A stretch of 64,000 nucleotides of DNA from Roseobacter insulae (GCF_019375555.1 NZ_JAHXDN010000001.1:1093501-1157500), one strand, 5' to 3'; shown: positions 1 to 9,734, counted from the first letter of the stretch. Translations and numbers: made by a program. Notes: generated by a model from the sequence alone, not told the origin.

Positions 1-42
1 CGTCGCACCGACGATGGTGCCCATATCCGCCAAGATTGACAT
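1..42 (-). CDS. 5' end of a CDS cut by the window edge, probably a TRAP transporter permease subunit
   Basis: Only the first 14 codons are inside the window. Reading leftward, an ATG at 42-40 opens MSILADMGTIVGAT and follows a purine-rich AGGGAGGGCG ribosome binding site at suitable distance. It lies on the same strand and downstream of the TRAP solute-binding protein gene, where the small (DctQ) or large (DctM) membrane subunit is normally encoded, so I infer a TRAP permease subunit. Fourteen residues are too few to prove the family. A rho-independent terminator lies between the two genes, so the permease genes may be expressed at a lower level than the binding protein. Confidence 0.4.
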   Translation of the reverse strand, partial: MSILADMGTIVGAT

Positions 43-191
43 CTGGCGCCCTCCCTATGTTGTTCTCGTCCGATGCTGCCCGAAGAGCCTCATCGGATCA
101 AAGCACTTTCAGCACGGCCAGAGCTTTTTCGCGCGGGTTGTTCCTTTTGGGCAAACCCCGGGACAGCACCCCCCGTAAATCTGAAAGTTAT

Positions 192-223
192 GAAAAAAGC
201 CGGCCCGTGATGACGGACCGGCT
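192..223 (-). terminator. Rho-independent terminator after the TRAP binding-protein gene
   Basis: On the minus strand an 11-bp stem (one G-U wobble) with a 4-nt loop is followed by six T residues. It begins about 20 nt past the stop codon of the TRAP binding-protein gene. Outer bases 181-188 and 225-232 (CTGAAAGT / ACTTTCAG) can extend the pairing. It lies between the binding-protein gene and the next gene on the same strand, so it probably attenuates rather than ends the operon. Confidence 0.8.
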
Positions 224-245
224 CACTTTCAGCGTGGAGCCGGTA

Positions 246-1478
246 TTAGGCTTTCCACCAGCGGCGCGGTTCCACATTCTCCGGCAGCGTATCTTCGTCA
301 ATCTCGCGCGCGATGTCGTAGATTTCCTGATACGTGTCCAGACCGCCGGACCAACCGTTGAGCCGCGAGCGCCAGTCTTCCCACAGTTGGGGCTGGAACT
401 CTGGCGAGCACATTTCTTCGGCCTTGCGACGCTCTTCCTTCGACAGGAAGGCATTGCGCACGTTGTTCTGTGCAAAGATCGTGTTTGGCAGGATGGGGTC
501 GGACAGACCAACGGTCTTGACCAGTGCTGCTTCGTTTGCGGCCTGAACGTGGACCTGGCTCCAGTAGGAGCTTTCCATGACCGCGTCCTGCAGTTCGCCA
601 CCCAGACTGTCGAAGACGCCTGCATTCATCGCCGTGTGCTCTGTGCCGCAGAAGAAGTCGAGGTGCACCGACTGGGACACAACCGGCGACATGTTGGCGT
701 AGGCCACGGCGGACGCCCATGTTTCTGCACCGTCGATCAGGCCTTGTTTCAGACCGTCGAGTGTTTCCTCCCATGCCACCGGAACCGGGTTCAGGTTCAG
801 AGCAGTCATCGCGATGCGACCCAGCTGCGTGCCCGTGACGCGGTTTTTCGTGCCGAAGAGTTCCTCGATGCTGGTGACTGTCGGCTTGTCTTCCCATGCC
901 AGACCGAGCTGGATGCCGCGCAATTCAGCGTGGCTGAAGAGGAATTTCAGACCGTGACGCTTTTCATAGGGTTCACGCAACAGCGCCTGCGACTTGGGGT
1001 GATAGAGGAAGTGGTATTGATCTGCCCGGCTGCGGAACATGAAGGCGTAGTCCAGAACGTTCAGATAAGGCGCGCCGCCCGCGGAGTTCTGGGTCGAAGC
1101 CGCGTAGATGTCGACAATGCCCTGCTGAGCTTTTTCAACACAGGAGACCTGGCCGCAAATCTGGTTGTCACCGATAAACTCCACGCGAATCTCACCGTCT
1201 GTGCGGCTTTCCAGATCGCGGGCGAATTCCAACGCGCCGGCGCGTTCGATCAAAAGGTTGCGCGCATTGAAGCCTGCCGCGCCGAATTTCAGCGTGAATT
1301 TGGCCTCTTTCGCGAAACGTTTTTCGTAGGTCGATTCCGCCGCTTTTGCCAAGTTTGCAAGGCTCATTGCGCCCCCGAAGCTACCCGCCGCGAGCAAGGT
1401 CGAGCTCATCCCGTAACGCCCCGCGACGCGGAAGAGATCCCGACGCGAAATATGGTTTAGTTTATCGTAGATTCCCAT
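246..1478 (-). CDS. TRAP transporter solute-binding protein (DctP family)
   Basis: Periplasmic binding protein that would deliver an organic substrate to a TRAP permease for sodium- or proton-driven uptake. The 410-residue product starts with a twin-arginine type leader (SRRDLF at residues 11-16, then a small-residue hydrophobic stretch), followed by a DctP-type body. I chose the ATG at 1478, not the in-frame ATG 21 nt upstream, because AGGGAGGAAGTC sits directly before it. It diverges from a GMC oxidoreductase across 107 bp, which suggests that the imported compound is, or is turned into, an alcohol oxidised by that enzyme. The substrate cannot be read from sequence. Confidence 0.88.
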   Translation of the reverse strand: MGIYDKLNHISRRDLFRVAGRYGMSSTLLAAGSFGGAMSLANLAKAAESTYEKRFAKEAKFTLKFGAAGFNARNLLIERAGALEFARDLESRTDGEIRVEFIGDNQICGQVSCVEKAQQGIVDIYAASTQNSAGGAPYLNVLDYAFMFRSRADQYHFLYHPKSQALLREPYEKRHGLKFLFSHAELRGIQLGLAWEDKPTVTSIEELFGTKNRVTGTQLGRIAMTALNLNPVPVAWEETLDGLKQGLIDGAETWASAVAYANMSPVVSQSVHLDFFCGTEHTAMNAGVFDSLGGELQDAVMESSYWSQVHVQAANEAALVKTVGLSDPILPNTIFAQNNVRNAFLSKEERRKAEEMCSPEFQPQLWEDWRSRLNGWSGGLDTYQEIYDIAREIDEDTLPENVEPRRWWKA

Positions 1479-1585
1479 GACTTCCTCCCTGAATGTCATT
1501 TATTGAGACTATTAGTCCCAAAAAACACTAGTATAGTATTCCCTTTTTGCATAGACTTTTTTTCAACTTGGTTTGGGAGGTCGCA
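1479..1585. promoter_or_regulatory. Divergent promoter region of the TRAP and GMC oxidoreductase genes
   Basis: This AT-rich 107-bp region separates two divergent genes. It holds a perfect 11-nt palindrome, GACTATTAGTC at 1507-1517, and about 20 bp further on a related ACTAGTATAGT element at 1527-1537. Two similar sites two helical turns apart in a shared promoter suggest an operator for one regulator of both genes. No regulator gene lies next to it inside the window, so this rests on pattern only. Confidence 0.4.
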
Positions 1586-3181
1586 ATGGAAGCTGATTTT
1601 ATCGTCGTGGGGGCCGGATCCGCGGGGTGTGTTCTGGCGAACCGTCTGAGCGAAGACCCAAAAACCAAGGTTATTTTGCTAGAGGCCGGCGGGCGCGATC
1701 TGAACCCCTGGATTCACATTCCGGTCGGGTATTTCAAAACGATCCACAACCCTTCGGTTGATTGGTGCTATAAAACCGAACCCGATCCCGGCTTGAACGG
1801 ACGGTCGATCGAATGGCCCCGTGGCAAGGTGCTGGGCGGGTCTTCGTCGCTGAACGGGTTGCTTTATGTGCGGGGGCAACCGCAGGATTATGATCGCTGG
1901 CGGCAAATGGGAAACACCGGCTGGGGCTGGGACGATGTGCTGCCGCTATTCAAACGAGCCGAAAACAACGAACGCGGGGCAGACGAATTCCACGGTGACC
2001 AGGGACCGCTGTCAGTGTCCAACATGCGCATACAGCGCCCGATCACCGATGCGTGGGTCGCGGCCGCGCAGGCGGCAGGATACAAATTCAACCCTGACTA
2101 CAACGGTGCGGATCAGGAAGGTGTCGGGTTCTTTCAACTGACGGCCCGGAATGGGCGCCGGTGCAGTTCGGCTGTTGCGTACCTCAACCCTGTGAAGAAC
2201 CGCCCGAATCTGCAGATTGTCACGCATGCGCAGGTCGACAAGGTCGAAATCGAGGGCGGGCGCGCGACGGGGGTAAGCTACACCGATCGCAGCGGCAAGG
2301 TGCAGACGGTAAAGGCGAACCGCGAAATCGTTCTGTGTGGCGGTGCGATCAATTCGCCGCAACTGTTGATGCTCTCCGGCATCGGCGAGGCAGACCAACT
2401 GGCCGAGCATGGCATCGCGGTCCAGCAAGAACTTAAGGGCGTTGGCAAGAACATGCAGGATCACCTGCAGGCCCGACTGGTGTACAAATGCAACGAACCG
2501 ACGCTGAATGACGAGGTATCAAGCCTGTTCGGGCAGGCGAAGATCGGGCTGAAGTATCTGATGTTCCGGGCCGGGCCGATGACGATGGCGGCCAGCCTTG
2601 CCACCGGGTTCCTGAAAACCCGCGAGGATATGGACACACCGGACATTCAGTTTCATGTTCAGCCGCTCTCTGCCGAAAATCCCGGGAAGGGGGCGGACAA
2701 GTTCTCCGCCTTTACCATGTCGGTCTGCCAGCTGCGTCCGGAAAGCAAGGGAGAGATTCGCCTGAATTCGGGGCAGCCGCGCGAGTATCCCAAGATCATC
2801 CCCAACTACCTGTCCACCGAGACGGACTGCCGGACGATTGTGGCTGGTGTGAACATCGCGCGCAACATCGCGCGCCATGCGCCTCTGACGTCTAAGATAT
2901 CCGAGGAGTTTCGGCCGCACGCGGATCTCGACATGAACGACTATGACGCGACCCTCGATTGGGCGCGCAACAACACAGCCTCGATCTATCACCCGACCGG
3001 CACCTGCAAAATGGGCACCGGAGAGGATGCTGTGGTGGACCCGGAGCTCAAGGTTCACGGGATCGGGGGGCTGCGTGTCGCAGATTGCTCGATCATGCCG
3101 GAAATCGTGTCGGGCAACACAAACGCGCCTGCCATCATGATCGGAGAAAAAGCATCGGACCTGATGCGCGGAGCAACCTGA
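1586..3181 (+). CDS. GMC family oxidoreductase (choline/alcohol dehydrogenase type)
   Basis: FAD-dependent oxidation of an alcohol group. The 531-residue protein opens with the dinucleotide-binding motif GAGSAG (residues 9-14), carries the GMC signature [14 protein letters not shown], and ends with the catalytic pair His469 (HPTGTCKMG) and Asn511 (SGNTNAP) usual for choline dehydrogenase and related alcohol dehydrogenases. The start at 1586 is preceded by TTGGGAGGT; an upstream ATG at 1547 lacks such a site. It diverges from the TRAP binding protein and lies 175 bp ahead of a reductive dehalogenase. Family assignment is firm; the substrate is unknown, and BetA is not proven. Confidence 0.9.
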   Translation: MEADFIVVGAGSAGCVLANRLSEDPKTKVILLEAGGRDLNPWIHIPVGYFKTIHNPSVDWCYKTEPDPGLNGRSIEWPRGKVLGGSSSLNGLLYVRGQPQDYDRWRQMGNTGWGWDDVLPLFKRAENNERGADEFHGDQGPLSVSNMRIQRPITDAWVAAAQAAGYKFNPDYNGADQEGVGFFQLTARNGRRCSSAVAYLNPVKNRPNLQIVTHAQVDKVEIEGGRATGVSYTDRSGKVQTVKANREIVLCGGAINSPQLLMLSGIGEADQLAEHGIAVQQELKGVGKNMQDHLQARLVYKCNEPTLNDEVSSLFGQAKIGLKYLMFRAGPMTMAASLATGFLKTREDMDTPDIQFHVQPLSAENPGKGADKFSAFTMSVCQLRPESKGEIRLNSGQPREYPKIIPNYLSTETDCRTIVAGVNIARNIARHAPLTSKISEEFRPHADLDMNDYDATLDWARNNTASIYHPTGTCKMGTGEDAVVDPELKVHGIGGLRVADCSIMPEIVSGNTNAPAIMIGEKASDLMRGAT

Positions 3182-3283
3182 GGCTGCAAGATACGGCGCC
3201 GGTCCGGCCCAGGGTAGTGTGCTGTGTTGAAAATCGCTCTTTGCTGAAACGCACTGGGCGGTAGCGCATTGTCTTCCCGGCCC

Positions 3284-3323
3284 GTTTGCACGTAGCTTGC
3301 GTAAAAAAGTGGCAGGTGCAAAC
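3284..3323. promoter_or_regulatory. Inverted repeat upstream of the reductive dehalogenase gene
   Basis: Perfect 8-bp arms GTTTGCAC (3284-3291) and GTGCAAAC (3316-3323) are 32 bp apart centre to centre, close to three helical turns. They end 33 bp before the start codon. There is no T tract, so it is not a typical terminator. An operator for a regulator of the dehalogenase is a reasonable guess. Confidence 0.4.
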
Positions 3324-3356
3324 CCGCCCGGAAAAGACGCTTGAGGAGGCGCGAGA

Positions 3357-6300
3357 ATGAGCTTCCGGTTTTTCTCCACCCGGAATAGGGCACCGCATCT
3401 GGGGCCCTACCCACTGGAGCGTCTGGTGCGCGGCGAGATGCCCGACCTGACGGGGCTGCCACCTTTCAGGGCTTTGGATTTCCGCAGGCCGGACGTGCCC
3501 GTCTCTATCGTGAATGCGATGGGTGAGTATCAGGCCACAATGGATGCGATCCGCGATGGCATGGTCAACACATCCCGCGCGACCTGTCCCGATAACCTGC
3601 AGGAGCGCGCGAACCATCTGAAATCATTTGGATATTTTAATGACGCCTCGATGGTTGGCGTGGGTCCATTACCACCGTCAGCGCTGTTGTCGCAGCCCCT
3701 GCGCAATCCTGATATCGACCGGCTGGCAGAAGAACTGCGGACAAAACAAATCAAGACCCTCGCATCCGGCATCGACGTGATCATGGCCGATCTGCGCGAT
3801 TCCATGACCGCACCACCCTCCACGATTGTCGATCATGCGCATGCCATCGTCTTTCTTTACGAAATGCCGCGCGATCCGAAAACGGGCGAGGCGGGGACCG
3901 ATTGGATCAAGGATGCGCAGGCGCACCGTGCCTGTTTGCGGGCTACCGAAACGGCGGTGGTCCTGGCCAATTACATTCGTCTTCTGGGCTGGGACGCCAA
4001 GGCCCATACAGCAACCAGTTCGGACGTCAACCTCGACCATTTGACAGTGGCCACGGGGTTGGCCTGTATCGAAGACGGCACATTGGTGAACCCTTACATC
4101 GGTACCCGGTTCGGTGTGGCGGCTCTGACAACGACAATGCCGCTGGCACATGACAAGCCGCTCGCGCCAATGCGCGCACAAACATGGCTGCGCACCAATC
4201 GCCCGGCCTGGTGGGTCGGGAAGGGCAGCGAAAAATCGGCCTTCAACAAGGACCCTTTCGGCGGCCGAGATTTCGCGCTTGGGCCACATCCTTTCGAACG
4301 TCTGAAGCGGGTGGACAAACCGACGACCTACATTGACGAGGGTAACGTGGCGCGCGTTCCCAAGCGGACGGATATGTTCGCACGGGCGCAATTCGGCGAC
4401 ATGGGCAAGGCCACGCAGGAGGGCGCAGCGGGTGCATACTACGCGCGCAAGGCCGCGCCCTCGATGGCGCAGCGCCGTATGCTTGGCGCCTTCGTCCTGT
4501 TTCAGGACGGTCCCAGCAGCGACGGACCTCGGCCTGACGATGCGCGCCGGAACGCTGCAAACATCAAGGCCGCCTGTTACTTTCTGGGTGTGGATGCGGT
4601 GGGGCTGAGCCGTTGCCCGGATTGGACGTGGTACAGCCATGACGCCACCGGCGCGCCCCTTGAACCGCCGCATGATCAGGCGATCAGCATGATCATCGAT
4701 CAGGGCTTTGACACGATGGAGGGCGCCTCGGGCGATGATTGGATATCCGTCGCGCAATCCATGCGTGCCTATTTGCGGTTTTCTTTGCTGGGGGGCATCA
4801 TTGCCCGCCAGATCCGCAATCTGGGATACAAGGCCAAAGCGCATACGGTGATGGACGGGGAGGTATTGCAGCCCCCCCTGTTACTTCTGTCGGGCCTCGG
4901 CGAAGTCAGCCGGATCGGTGAGGTCATCCTCAACCCTTTTCTTGGGCCGAGGCTGAAGTCAGGCGTTGTGACCACCGACATGCCGATGGAACACGATCGG
5001 CCAATTGACTTCGGCTTGCAGAAATTCTGCGAAAGCTGCAACAAATGCGCGCGCGAATGTCCGTCCGGTGCGATTACCGCCGGGCCCAAACTGATGTTCA
5101 ATGGCTACGAGATCTGGAAATCCGACAGTCAGAAGTGCGCGACCTACCGCATCACCACGCCCGGCGGCGCGATGTGTGGCCGCTGTATGAAAACCTGCCC
5201 ATGGAACCTAGAGGGCCTGTTTGCGGAGAAACCTTTCAGATGGGCGGCGATGAATATCCCAAAGGCTGCGCCCGCATTGGCGAAACTGGACGACACGCTA
5301 GGCCATGGCGGTCTGAACCCGGTCAAGAAATGGTGGTGGGATATCGCGCTGACCGAGGACGGCGGGTACCACCCGGTGCGCCGACCGGTAAATGAGCGCG
5401 ACCTGCAACGAGACCTCGATCTGAAGTATGAAGATCAGACGCTTGCGGTCTATCCAGCGAGCCTCGCGCCGCACCCCTGGCCGTATCCGTTCCCGATGGA
5501 TCGTGAAGCGGGGATCGAAGCCTATCAGGCGATGATCACGGCCGATGAGTACAGATCGCGCAAAGCGGCAGGCGAAACGGGTGCATGGGACCACAAATAC
5601 ATCACCAGCGCCGACAGCCCTGTCCTGCAGGTCGAAATCATTCAGGCAGACCCGTTGACAGACAGTATCACACGCTACCGCTTCCGCGCGGTCGACGGCG
5701 GTGACCTGCCGGGATGGTCGGCTGGCGCGCATCTGGATATTGTCGTCACCCCGGACAAGCTGCGGCAGTATTCCATGTGTGGCGATCCCTCTGATCGACC
5801 CTGTTACGAGATCGCCGTACTCAGAGAGCCTCAGGGCAAAGGGGGATCGGAACTTCTGCACCGTATTTTCAGCGCGGGCAGGAAAATCTTTGTGTCGCGG
5901 CCGATCAACCATTTCCCGGTCGAAGAATGCGCATCCCATAGCATTCTGATGGGCGGCGGCATCGGGATCACGCCGATGATCGCAATGGCGCATGAGTTGC
6001 ATCATGCGAGCAAGCCGTTCGATCTGCACTATTCCGTCCCGTCTCGGTCGGCGGGTGCCTTCATTCGCGACCTCGCCGACATGCCCTGGGCGGACCGCGT
6101 GCACCTTCATATCTCCGATGAAGGCACGCGCGCCGATCTGGACAACATTCTGTCCGGCTATCAGCCCGGATGGCATGTGTTTACCTGCGGGCCGGATGCG
6201 TACATGAAGGCGGTCGTCACAGCCGCCGAGCGGGCAGGATTTCCCGAAGATGCATGCCGGCTAGAATACTTCACCGTTCCTGACGTGCCGGAATATGAAA

Positions 6301-6566
6301 ACCATCCCTTTACGATCAAGCTGAAGGACGGCCGCAATATCATCGTTCCCGCAGACCGGTCCGCGGCTGATGTGCTGGTGGAGCAGGGTTTCAAGGTGGA
6401 CATCAAATGCGCTGACGGTATCTGCGGCGTGTGCAAATGCGGTTTGGTGTCGGGAGACGTGGAACACCGCGATTTCGTTCTGTCCAAAGCGCAAAGAGAC
6501 ACGAATATCATCCTTTGCCAGTCCCGCGCAGCCTCGAAGGATGGCGAGATCGAGATCGACCTCTGA
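3357..6566 (+). CDS. Self-sufficient reductive dehalogenase fused to an NAD(P)H reductase
   Basis: This 1069-residue protein matches the domain order of catabolic, oxygen-tolerant reductive dehalogenases such as NpRdhA and BhbA. Residues 1 to about 750 contain two related halves (both have a LGW/YxAKAHT motif near a TTxMPxxHD/E motif). The second half ends in two 4Fe-4S sites, Cys558/561/564/568 and Cys594/607/610/614. From about residue 750 follows a ferredoxin-reductase-like part with RQYS (803-806) for flavin and GGGIGITP (866 on) for NAD(P)H, then a plant-type 2Fe-2S domain with Cys1018/1023/1026/1054. There is no Tat leader, unlike respiratory enzymes, so it should be cytoplasmic. The expected reaction is corrinoid-dependent removal of halogen from an aromatic such as a halophenol. 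A strong site (GAGGAGG) precedes the ATG. Confidence 0.9.
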   Translation: MSFRFFSTRNRAPHLGPYPLERLVRGEMPDLTGLPPFRALDFRRPDVPVSIVNAMGEYQATMDAIRDGMVNTSRATCPDNLQERANHLKSFGYFNDASMVGVGPLPPSALLSQPLRNPDIDRLAEELRTKQIKTLASGIDVIMADLRDSMTAPPSTIVDHAHAIVFLYEMPRDPKTGEAGTDWIKDAQAHRACLRATETAVVLANYIRLLGWDAKAHTATSSDVNLDHLTVATGLACIEDGTLVNPYIGTRFGVAALTTTMPLAHDKPLAPMRAQTWLRTNRPAWWVGKGSEKSAFNKDPFGGRDFALGPHPFERLKRVDKPTTYIDEGNVARVPKRTDMFARAQFGDMGKATQEGAAGAYYARKAAPSMAQRRMLGAFVLFQDGPSSDGPRPDDARRNAANIKAACYFLGVDAVGLSRCPDWTWYSHDATGAPLEPPHDQAISMIIDQGFDTMEGASGDDWISVAQSMRAYLRFSLLGGIIARQIRNLGYKAKAHTVMDGEVLQPPLLLLSGLGEVSRIGEVILNPFLGPRLKSGVVTTDMPMEHDRPIDFGLQKFCESCNKCARECPSGAITAGPKLMFNGYEIWKSDSQKCATYRITTPGGAMCGRCMKTCPWNLEGLFAEKPFRWAAMNIPKAAPALAKLDDTLGHGGLNPVKKWWWDIALTEDGGYHPVRRPVNERDLQRDLDLKYEDQTLAVYPASLAPHPWPYPFPMDREAGIEAYQAMITADEYRSRKAAGETGAWDHKYITSADSPVLQVEIIQADPLTDSITRYRFRAVDGGDLPGWSAGAHLDIVVTPDKLRQYSMCGDPSDRPCYEIAVLREPQGKGGSELLHRIFSAGRKIFVSRPINHFPVEECASHSILMGGGIGITPMIAMAHELHHASKPFDLHYSVPSRSAGAFIRDLADMPWADRVHLHISDEGTRADLDNILSGYQPGWHVFTCGPDAYMKAVVTAAERAGFPEDACRLEYFTVPDVPEYENHPFTIKLKDGRNIIVPADRSAADVLVEQGFKVDIKCADGICGVCKCGLVSGDVEHRDFVLSKAQRDTNIILCQSRAASKDGEIEIDL

Positions 6567-6657
6567 CCGCGACCTTCACAAAAGTGATATGGAACTGTCA
6601 TGCCCGTGTGTCTTGAAGCTGCCTCTTTGCGGCATCTCAAGATCGATGGAGTTTCCA

Positions 6658-8832
6658 ATGAACAAAAACCTGCTGCTGACCAGCACGCTGCTTGCCGGTG
6701 TGGCGATGTCTCCTGCTTCTGCAGAGATGAATTTCAACCGAATTGCGTCATTTCCGGTGGCGTCGAACTTTGACGGCGATGTGCCCGAAGAAACCTCTGC
6801 CGAGATCATCGATGTCACCAGCGACGGCATGACGCTCGTCTACACCGACAGCCCTGCGGGTGTGATCGGCGTTATTGACATTTCAGACCCCATGGCCCCG
6901 GCACCAAAAGGGACATTGTCATTGACCGGCGAACCCACGGCGGTTTCGGTCATCGGCTCGACTGCTTTTGTCGCGGTCAACACCTCGCAAAGCTACGCGG
7001 CACCCTCGGGCATGATCAAAGCGATTGACCTGGACGACATGACCGAGACCGCGTCTTGCGATCTGGGAGGGCAGCCCGACAGTACCGCACGTGCGCGGGA
7101 TGGATCCTTCATTGCCATTGCGATCGAGAATGAACGCGATGAAGATCTTGGCGATGGCCGTGTGCCGCAGATGCCCGCGGGCGACCTGGTGATGATCGAC
7201 ATCTCTGACCGCACGCTTGATTGCGGCTCGTTGCGGCGTGCGTCGCTGGCGGGTCTGGCGGATGTCGCAGGTTCCGACCCCGAGCCGGAGTTTGTCGATA
7301 TCAACGCGCTTGGGGAAGTCGTTGTGACACTTCAGGAAAACAATCACATCGCGGTTGTGGCCAAGGACGGCACGGTGCTGTCGCATTTCTCGGCTGGCGC
7401 TGTTGACCTGGAGGGGATCGACACAACTGACGAGCGGGGCGCGCTGATCTTTGACCAAAGCCAGCCCGGTCGTCTGCGTGAACCTGACGGTGTCCAGTGG
7501 ATCGACGACGACCATTTTGCCACTGCGAACGAGGGTGACATGGATGGTGGCGCACGCGGGATGACCGTTTTTCGCAAGGATGGGACCGTGGTGTGGGAAA
7601 GTGGCGCCTCGCTGGAACATGCAATCGTTCAGATCGGTCACTACCCGGACAAACGCTCCGACAGCAAGGGCGCCGAACCCGAGGGGATGGAATTCGCCAC
7701 CTTCGATGGCACACCCTATATATTCGTCATGGCCGAGCGCGCATCGATCGTCGCGGTGTATGATGTGACCGACCCGACAGCACCGGTGCTGAAACAGCTT
7801 CTTCCCTCGGGCATTTCCCCGGAAGGCGCTGTTGCGATCCCGCAGCGCGGCTTGCTGGCCACAGCCAACGAGTTCGACGGGCTGCAGGACGGTGCGGCGC
7901 GGGCACATGTCATGCTGTACCAATACACGGACGCCCCTGCCGCCTACCCGCACCTGACTTCGGAAGGCATGGATGAGTTAACCGGCTGGGGTGCAATTTC
8001 GGGCATGGTGGCCAGTGCCGATGGCATGATCTATGCCGTTTCAGACAGCTTCTACGGTTACCAGCCGCGTATCTTCAAAATCGACCCCACCGCAACGCCG
8101 GCCCGCATCGTCGATGTGCTTGATGTCACGCGCAATGGCGTGCCAGCGCAAAAGCTAGACATGGAGGGTATCGTTCTTGATGGGCAGGGGGGGTTCTGGA
8201 TTGCATCGGAAGGCCGCACAGACCGGGTTGTTCCTCATGCTCTCTACAATGTGGATGCCAAGGGGGCGATCACGAAGGAAGTTGGCCTGCCGCCGGAATT
8301 GATGGCCGTTGAGAAACGCTTCGGCTTCGAAGGTATTACCCTGGTGGTCAACACGTTGTGGATGCCGGTGCAGCGCGAATGGAAGGATGACCCGAAAGAT
8401 CACGTGAAGCTTGTTGCCTACAATCTGCAAACAGAAGAGTGGGGCGCGGTGCTTTATCCCAAGGCCTCTGCCGCAACAGGGTGGGTCGGCCTGAGCGAAA
8501 TGAGCCTTTACGGTGATCGTGTTTACATCATCGAACGAGACAACCAGCATGGCAACGCAGCGGTGACCAAAAGAGTCTACGCCGTTCCACTTGCCGATTT
8601 ACAGCCCGCACCGCTGGACACTGACCTGCCGGTCGTGTCGAAAACACTGGTCCGCGACCTGCTCCCCGATCTGACATCGACAGGGGGTTACGTTCTGGAC
8701 AAGGTCGAAGGGTTGGCCATCACGCCGGATGGCAGGGGCTGGATTTCGACAGACAACGACGGGGTCGACGATCATTCGGGTGAGACGATGTTTGTCACCA
8801 TCGGCGCGGTCACGGAAACAACCGTGAACTAA
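6658..8832 (+). CDS. Secreted phytase-like esterase family protein
   Basis: This 724-residue protein has a clear Sec signal peptide ending SPASA at residue 22. It has repeated beta-propeller-like segments (VIDISDP, IDATPARI) and a C-terminal region of the esterase-like phytase type, with MEGIVLDGQGGFWIASE and WISTDNDGVDD. Members of this family are often annotated as alkaline phosphatase or esterase-like, and the true substrate is uncertain. The start at 6658 was chosen because the mature protein and signal peptide follow directly from it. It lies 91 bp after the dehalogenase gene on the same strand, but nothing shows that they share a function. Confidence 0.75.
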   Translation: MNKNLLLTSTLLAGVAMSPASAEMNFNRIASFPVASNFDGDVPEETSAEIIDVTSDGMTLVYTDSPAGVIGVIDISDPMAPAPKGTLSLTGEPTAVSVIGSTAFVAVNTSQSYAAPSGMIKAIDLDDMTETASCDLGGQPDSTARARDGSFIAIAIENERDEDLGDGRVPQMPAGDLVMIDISDRTLDCGSLRRASLAGLADVAGSDPEPEFVDINALGEVVVTLQENNHIAVVAKDGTVLSHFSAGAVDLEGIDTTDERGALIFDQSQPGRLREPDGVQWIDDDHFATANEGDMDGGARGMTVFRKDGTVVWESGASLEHAIVQIGHYPDKRSDSKGAEPEGMEFATFDGTPYIFVMAERASIVAVYDVTDPTAPVLKQLLPSGISPEGAVAIPQRGLLATANEFDGLQDGAARAHVMLYQYTDAPAAYPHLTSEGMDELTGWGAISGMVASADGMIYAVSDSFYGYQPRIFKIDPTATPARIVDVLDVTRNGVPAQKLDMEGIVLDGQGGFWIASEGRTDRVVPHALYNVDAKGAITKEVGLPPELMAVEKRFGFEGITLVVNTLWMPVQREWKDDPKDHVKLVAYNLQTEEWGAVLYPKASAATGWVGLSEMSLYGDRVYIIERDNQHGNAAVTKRVYAVPLADLQPAPLDTDLPVVSKTLVRDLLPDLTSTGGYVLDKVEGLAITPDGRGWISTDNDGVDDHSGETMFVTIGAVTETTVN

Positions 8833-8885
8833 CCACGCATGCCCGGGTGTTGCGCCGATGACCGGCGGATCATCCGGGCAGGCAG

Positions 8886-8915
8886 GCGCCCGGTGCCGGA
8901 GATCTGCACCGGCGC
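8886..8915. terminator. Convergent hairpin between the phytase-like gene and the DUF1045 gene
   Basis: A GC-rich 10-bp stem (GCGCC-GGTGC / GCACCGGCGC, with one bulged C) and a 9-nt loop lie in the 89-bp gap between two convergent genes. There is no U tract, so terminator activity is plausible from position only. Confidence 0.3.
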
Positions 8916-8921
8916 GAGGCG

Positions 8922-9590
8922 TCACACACCCGCTTGCAGTGTATATCGGCTTATTTCGCGGAACTTGCCGTCCTCGTCTTCTCCCACCAGCGTCAGGCTG
9001 TCGATCACAAACGGCCTTGGCGGTATGTCGAGGAAGTGTTTGGTCGCCTGGGCAAGAACCGCATCCCGCCGTGCGGCGGGCAACGGGCCGGACAGGGTCA
9101 TGTGGAACCTGAACGCGTCCATGACATAGGGGTAACCCCAGTCTTTCAAGTATTTTTCCTGCAGCGGTGACAGGTTGGATTGCCGACGCTTTTCAAGTTC
9201 AGCCGGATCGGGGGGCGCACGGAAGGCATCCAGCCCGCGCACGACTTCTGCCGCCATCGTGGCGAGGGCGCGGACATCGCCCACAGGGGTCAACGCCAGG
9301 AAAGAGCCGATTTTGGACAGGGTCAGACCGTCGAGAACTACGGGCTCCAGCCGGTGGCACAATTGCGCGAGTTCTGACGCCAACGCGCCCTCACCAGTCC
9401 CCGGTACGAGACGGAAGGGAGGTTTGATCGTCCCGTGAAAGCCGTATTTGCGCGGGCGTCTGGTGATTGCGTCATCGGGCGCGCCCACGGCTTGTCCACG
9501 GGCCACGTCCCAGCCCAGCCAAGCTGCGCCCGCATCGGCGAAGGCGCCCGGCGCCGGAGTGTAGTAAATGCCATATCTTGCAAATTTCAT
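8922..9590 (-). CDS. DUF1045 family 2H phosphoesterase-like protein
   Basis: This 222-residue protein carries the two His-x-Thr motifs of the 2H phosphoesterase superfamily: His52-Gly-Thr (FHGTIKPPF) and His163-Met-Thr (FHMTLSGPL). The DUF1045 family is often encoded beside phosphonate-degradation genes, where a cyclic phosphate step has been suggested. No phn genes are visible here, so the role is open. The start at 9590 (MKFARYGIYY) matches the conserved N-terminus; 16 extra codons upstream do not. It points toward the phytase-like gene. Confidence 0.75.
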   Translation of the reverse strand: MKFARYGIYYTPAPGAFADAGAAWLGWDVARGQAVGAPDDAITRRPRKYGFHGTIKPPFRLVPGTGEGALASELAQLCHRLEPVVLDGLTLSKIGSFLALTPVGDVRALATMAAEVVRGLDAFRAPPDPAELEKRRQSNLSPLQEKYLKDWGYPYVMDAFRFHMTLSGPLPAARRDAVLAQATKHFLDIPPRPFVIDSLTLVGEDEDGKFREISRYTLQAGV

Positions 9591-9734
9591 GCGTCGCCAT
9601 CCTCGAATTACCTGCCCTGACAGATGATCAATACCCACATCGCCATGGCAGCAAGGTCATCTGAATTGCGCCCTTGTCTTTCCCGCCCGGCTCTGGCCTG
9701 ATCCGCCTGACAACGACCCATGAAGGACACACCG

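Noticed and set aside
36-1460. A 474-codon open frame antisense to the TRAP binding protein
   Set aside because: Its translation has no recognisable domain and mirrors the GC-biased codon structure of the real gene on the other strand, which has a leader, a ribosome binding site and family similarity.
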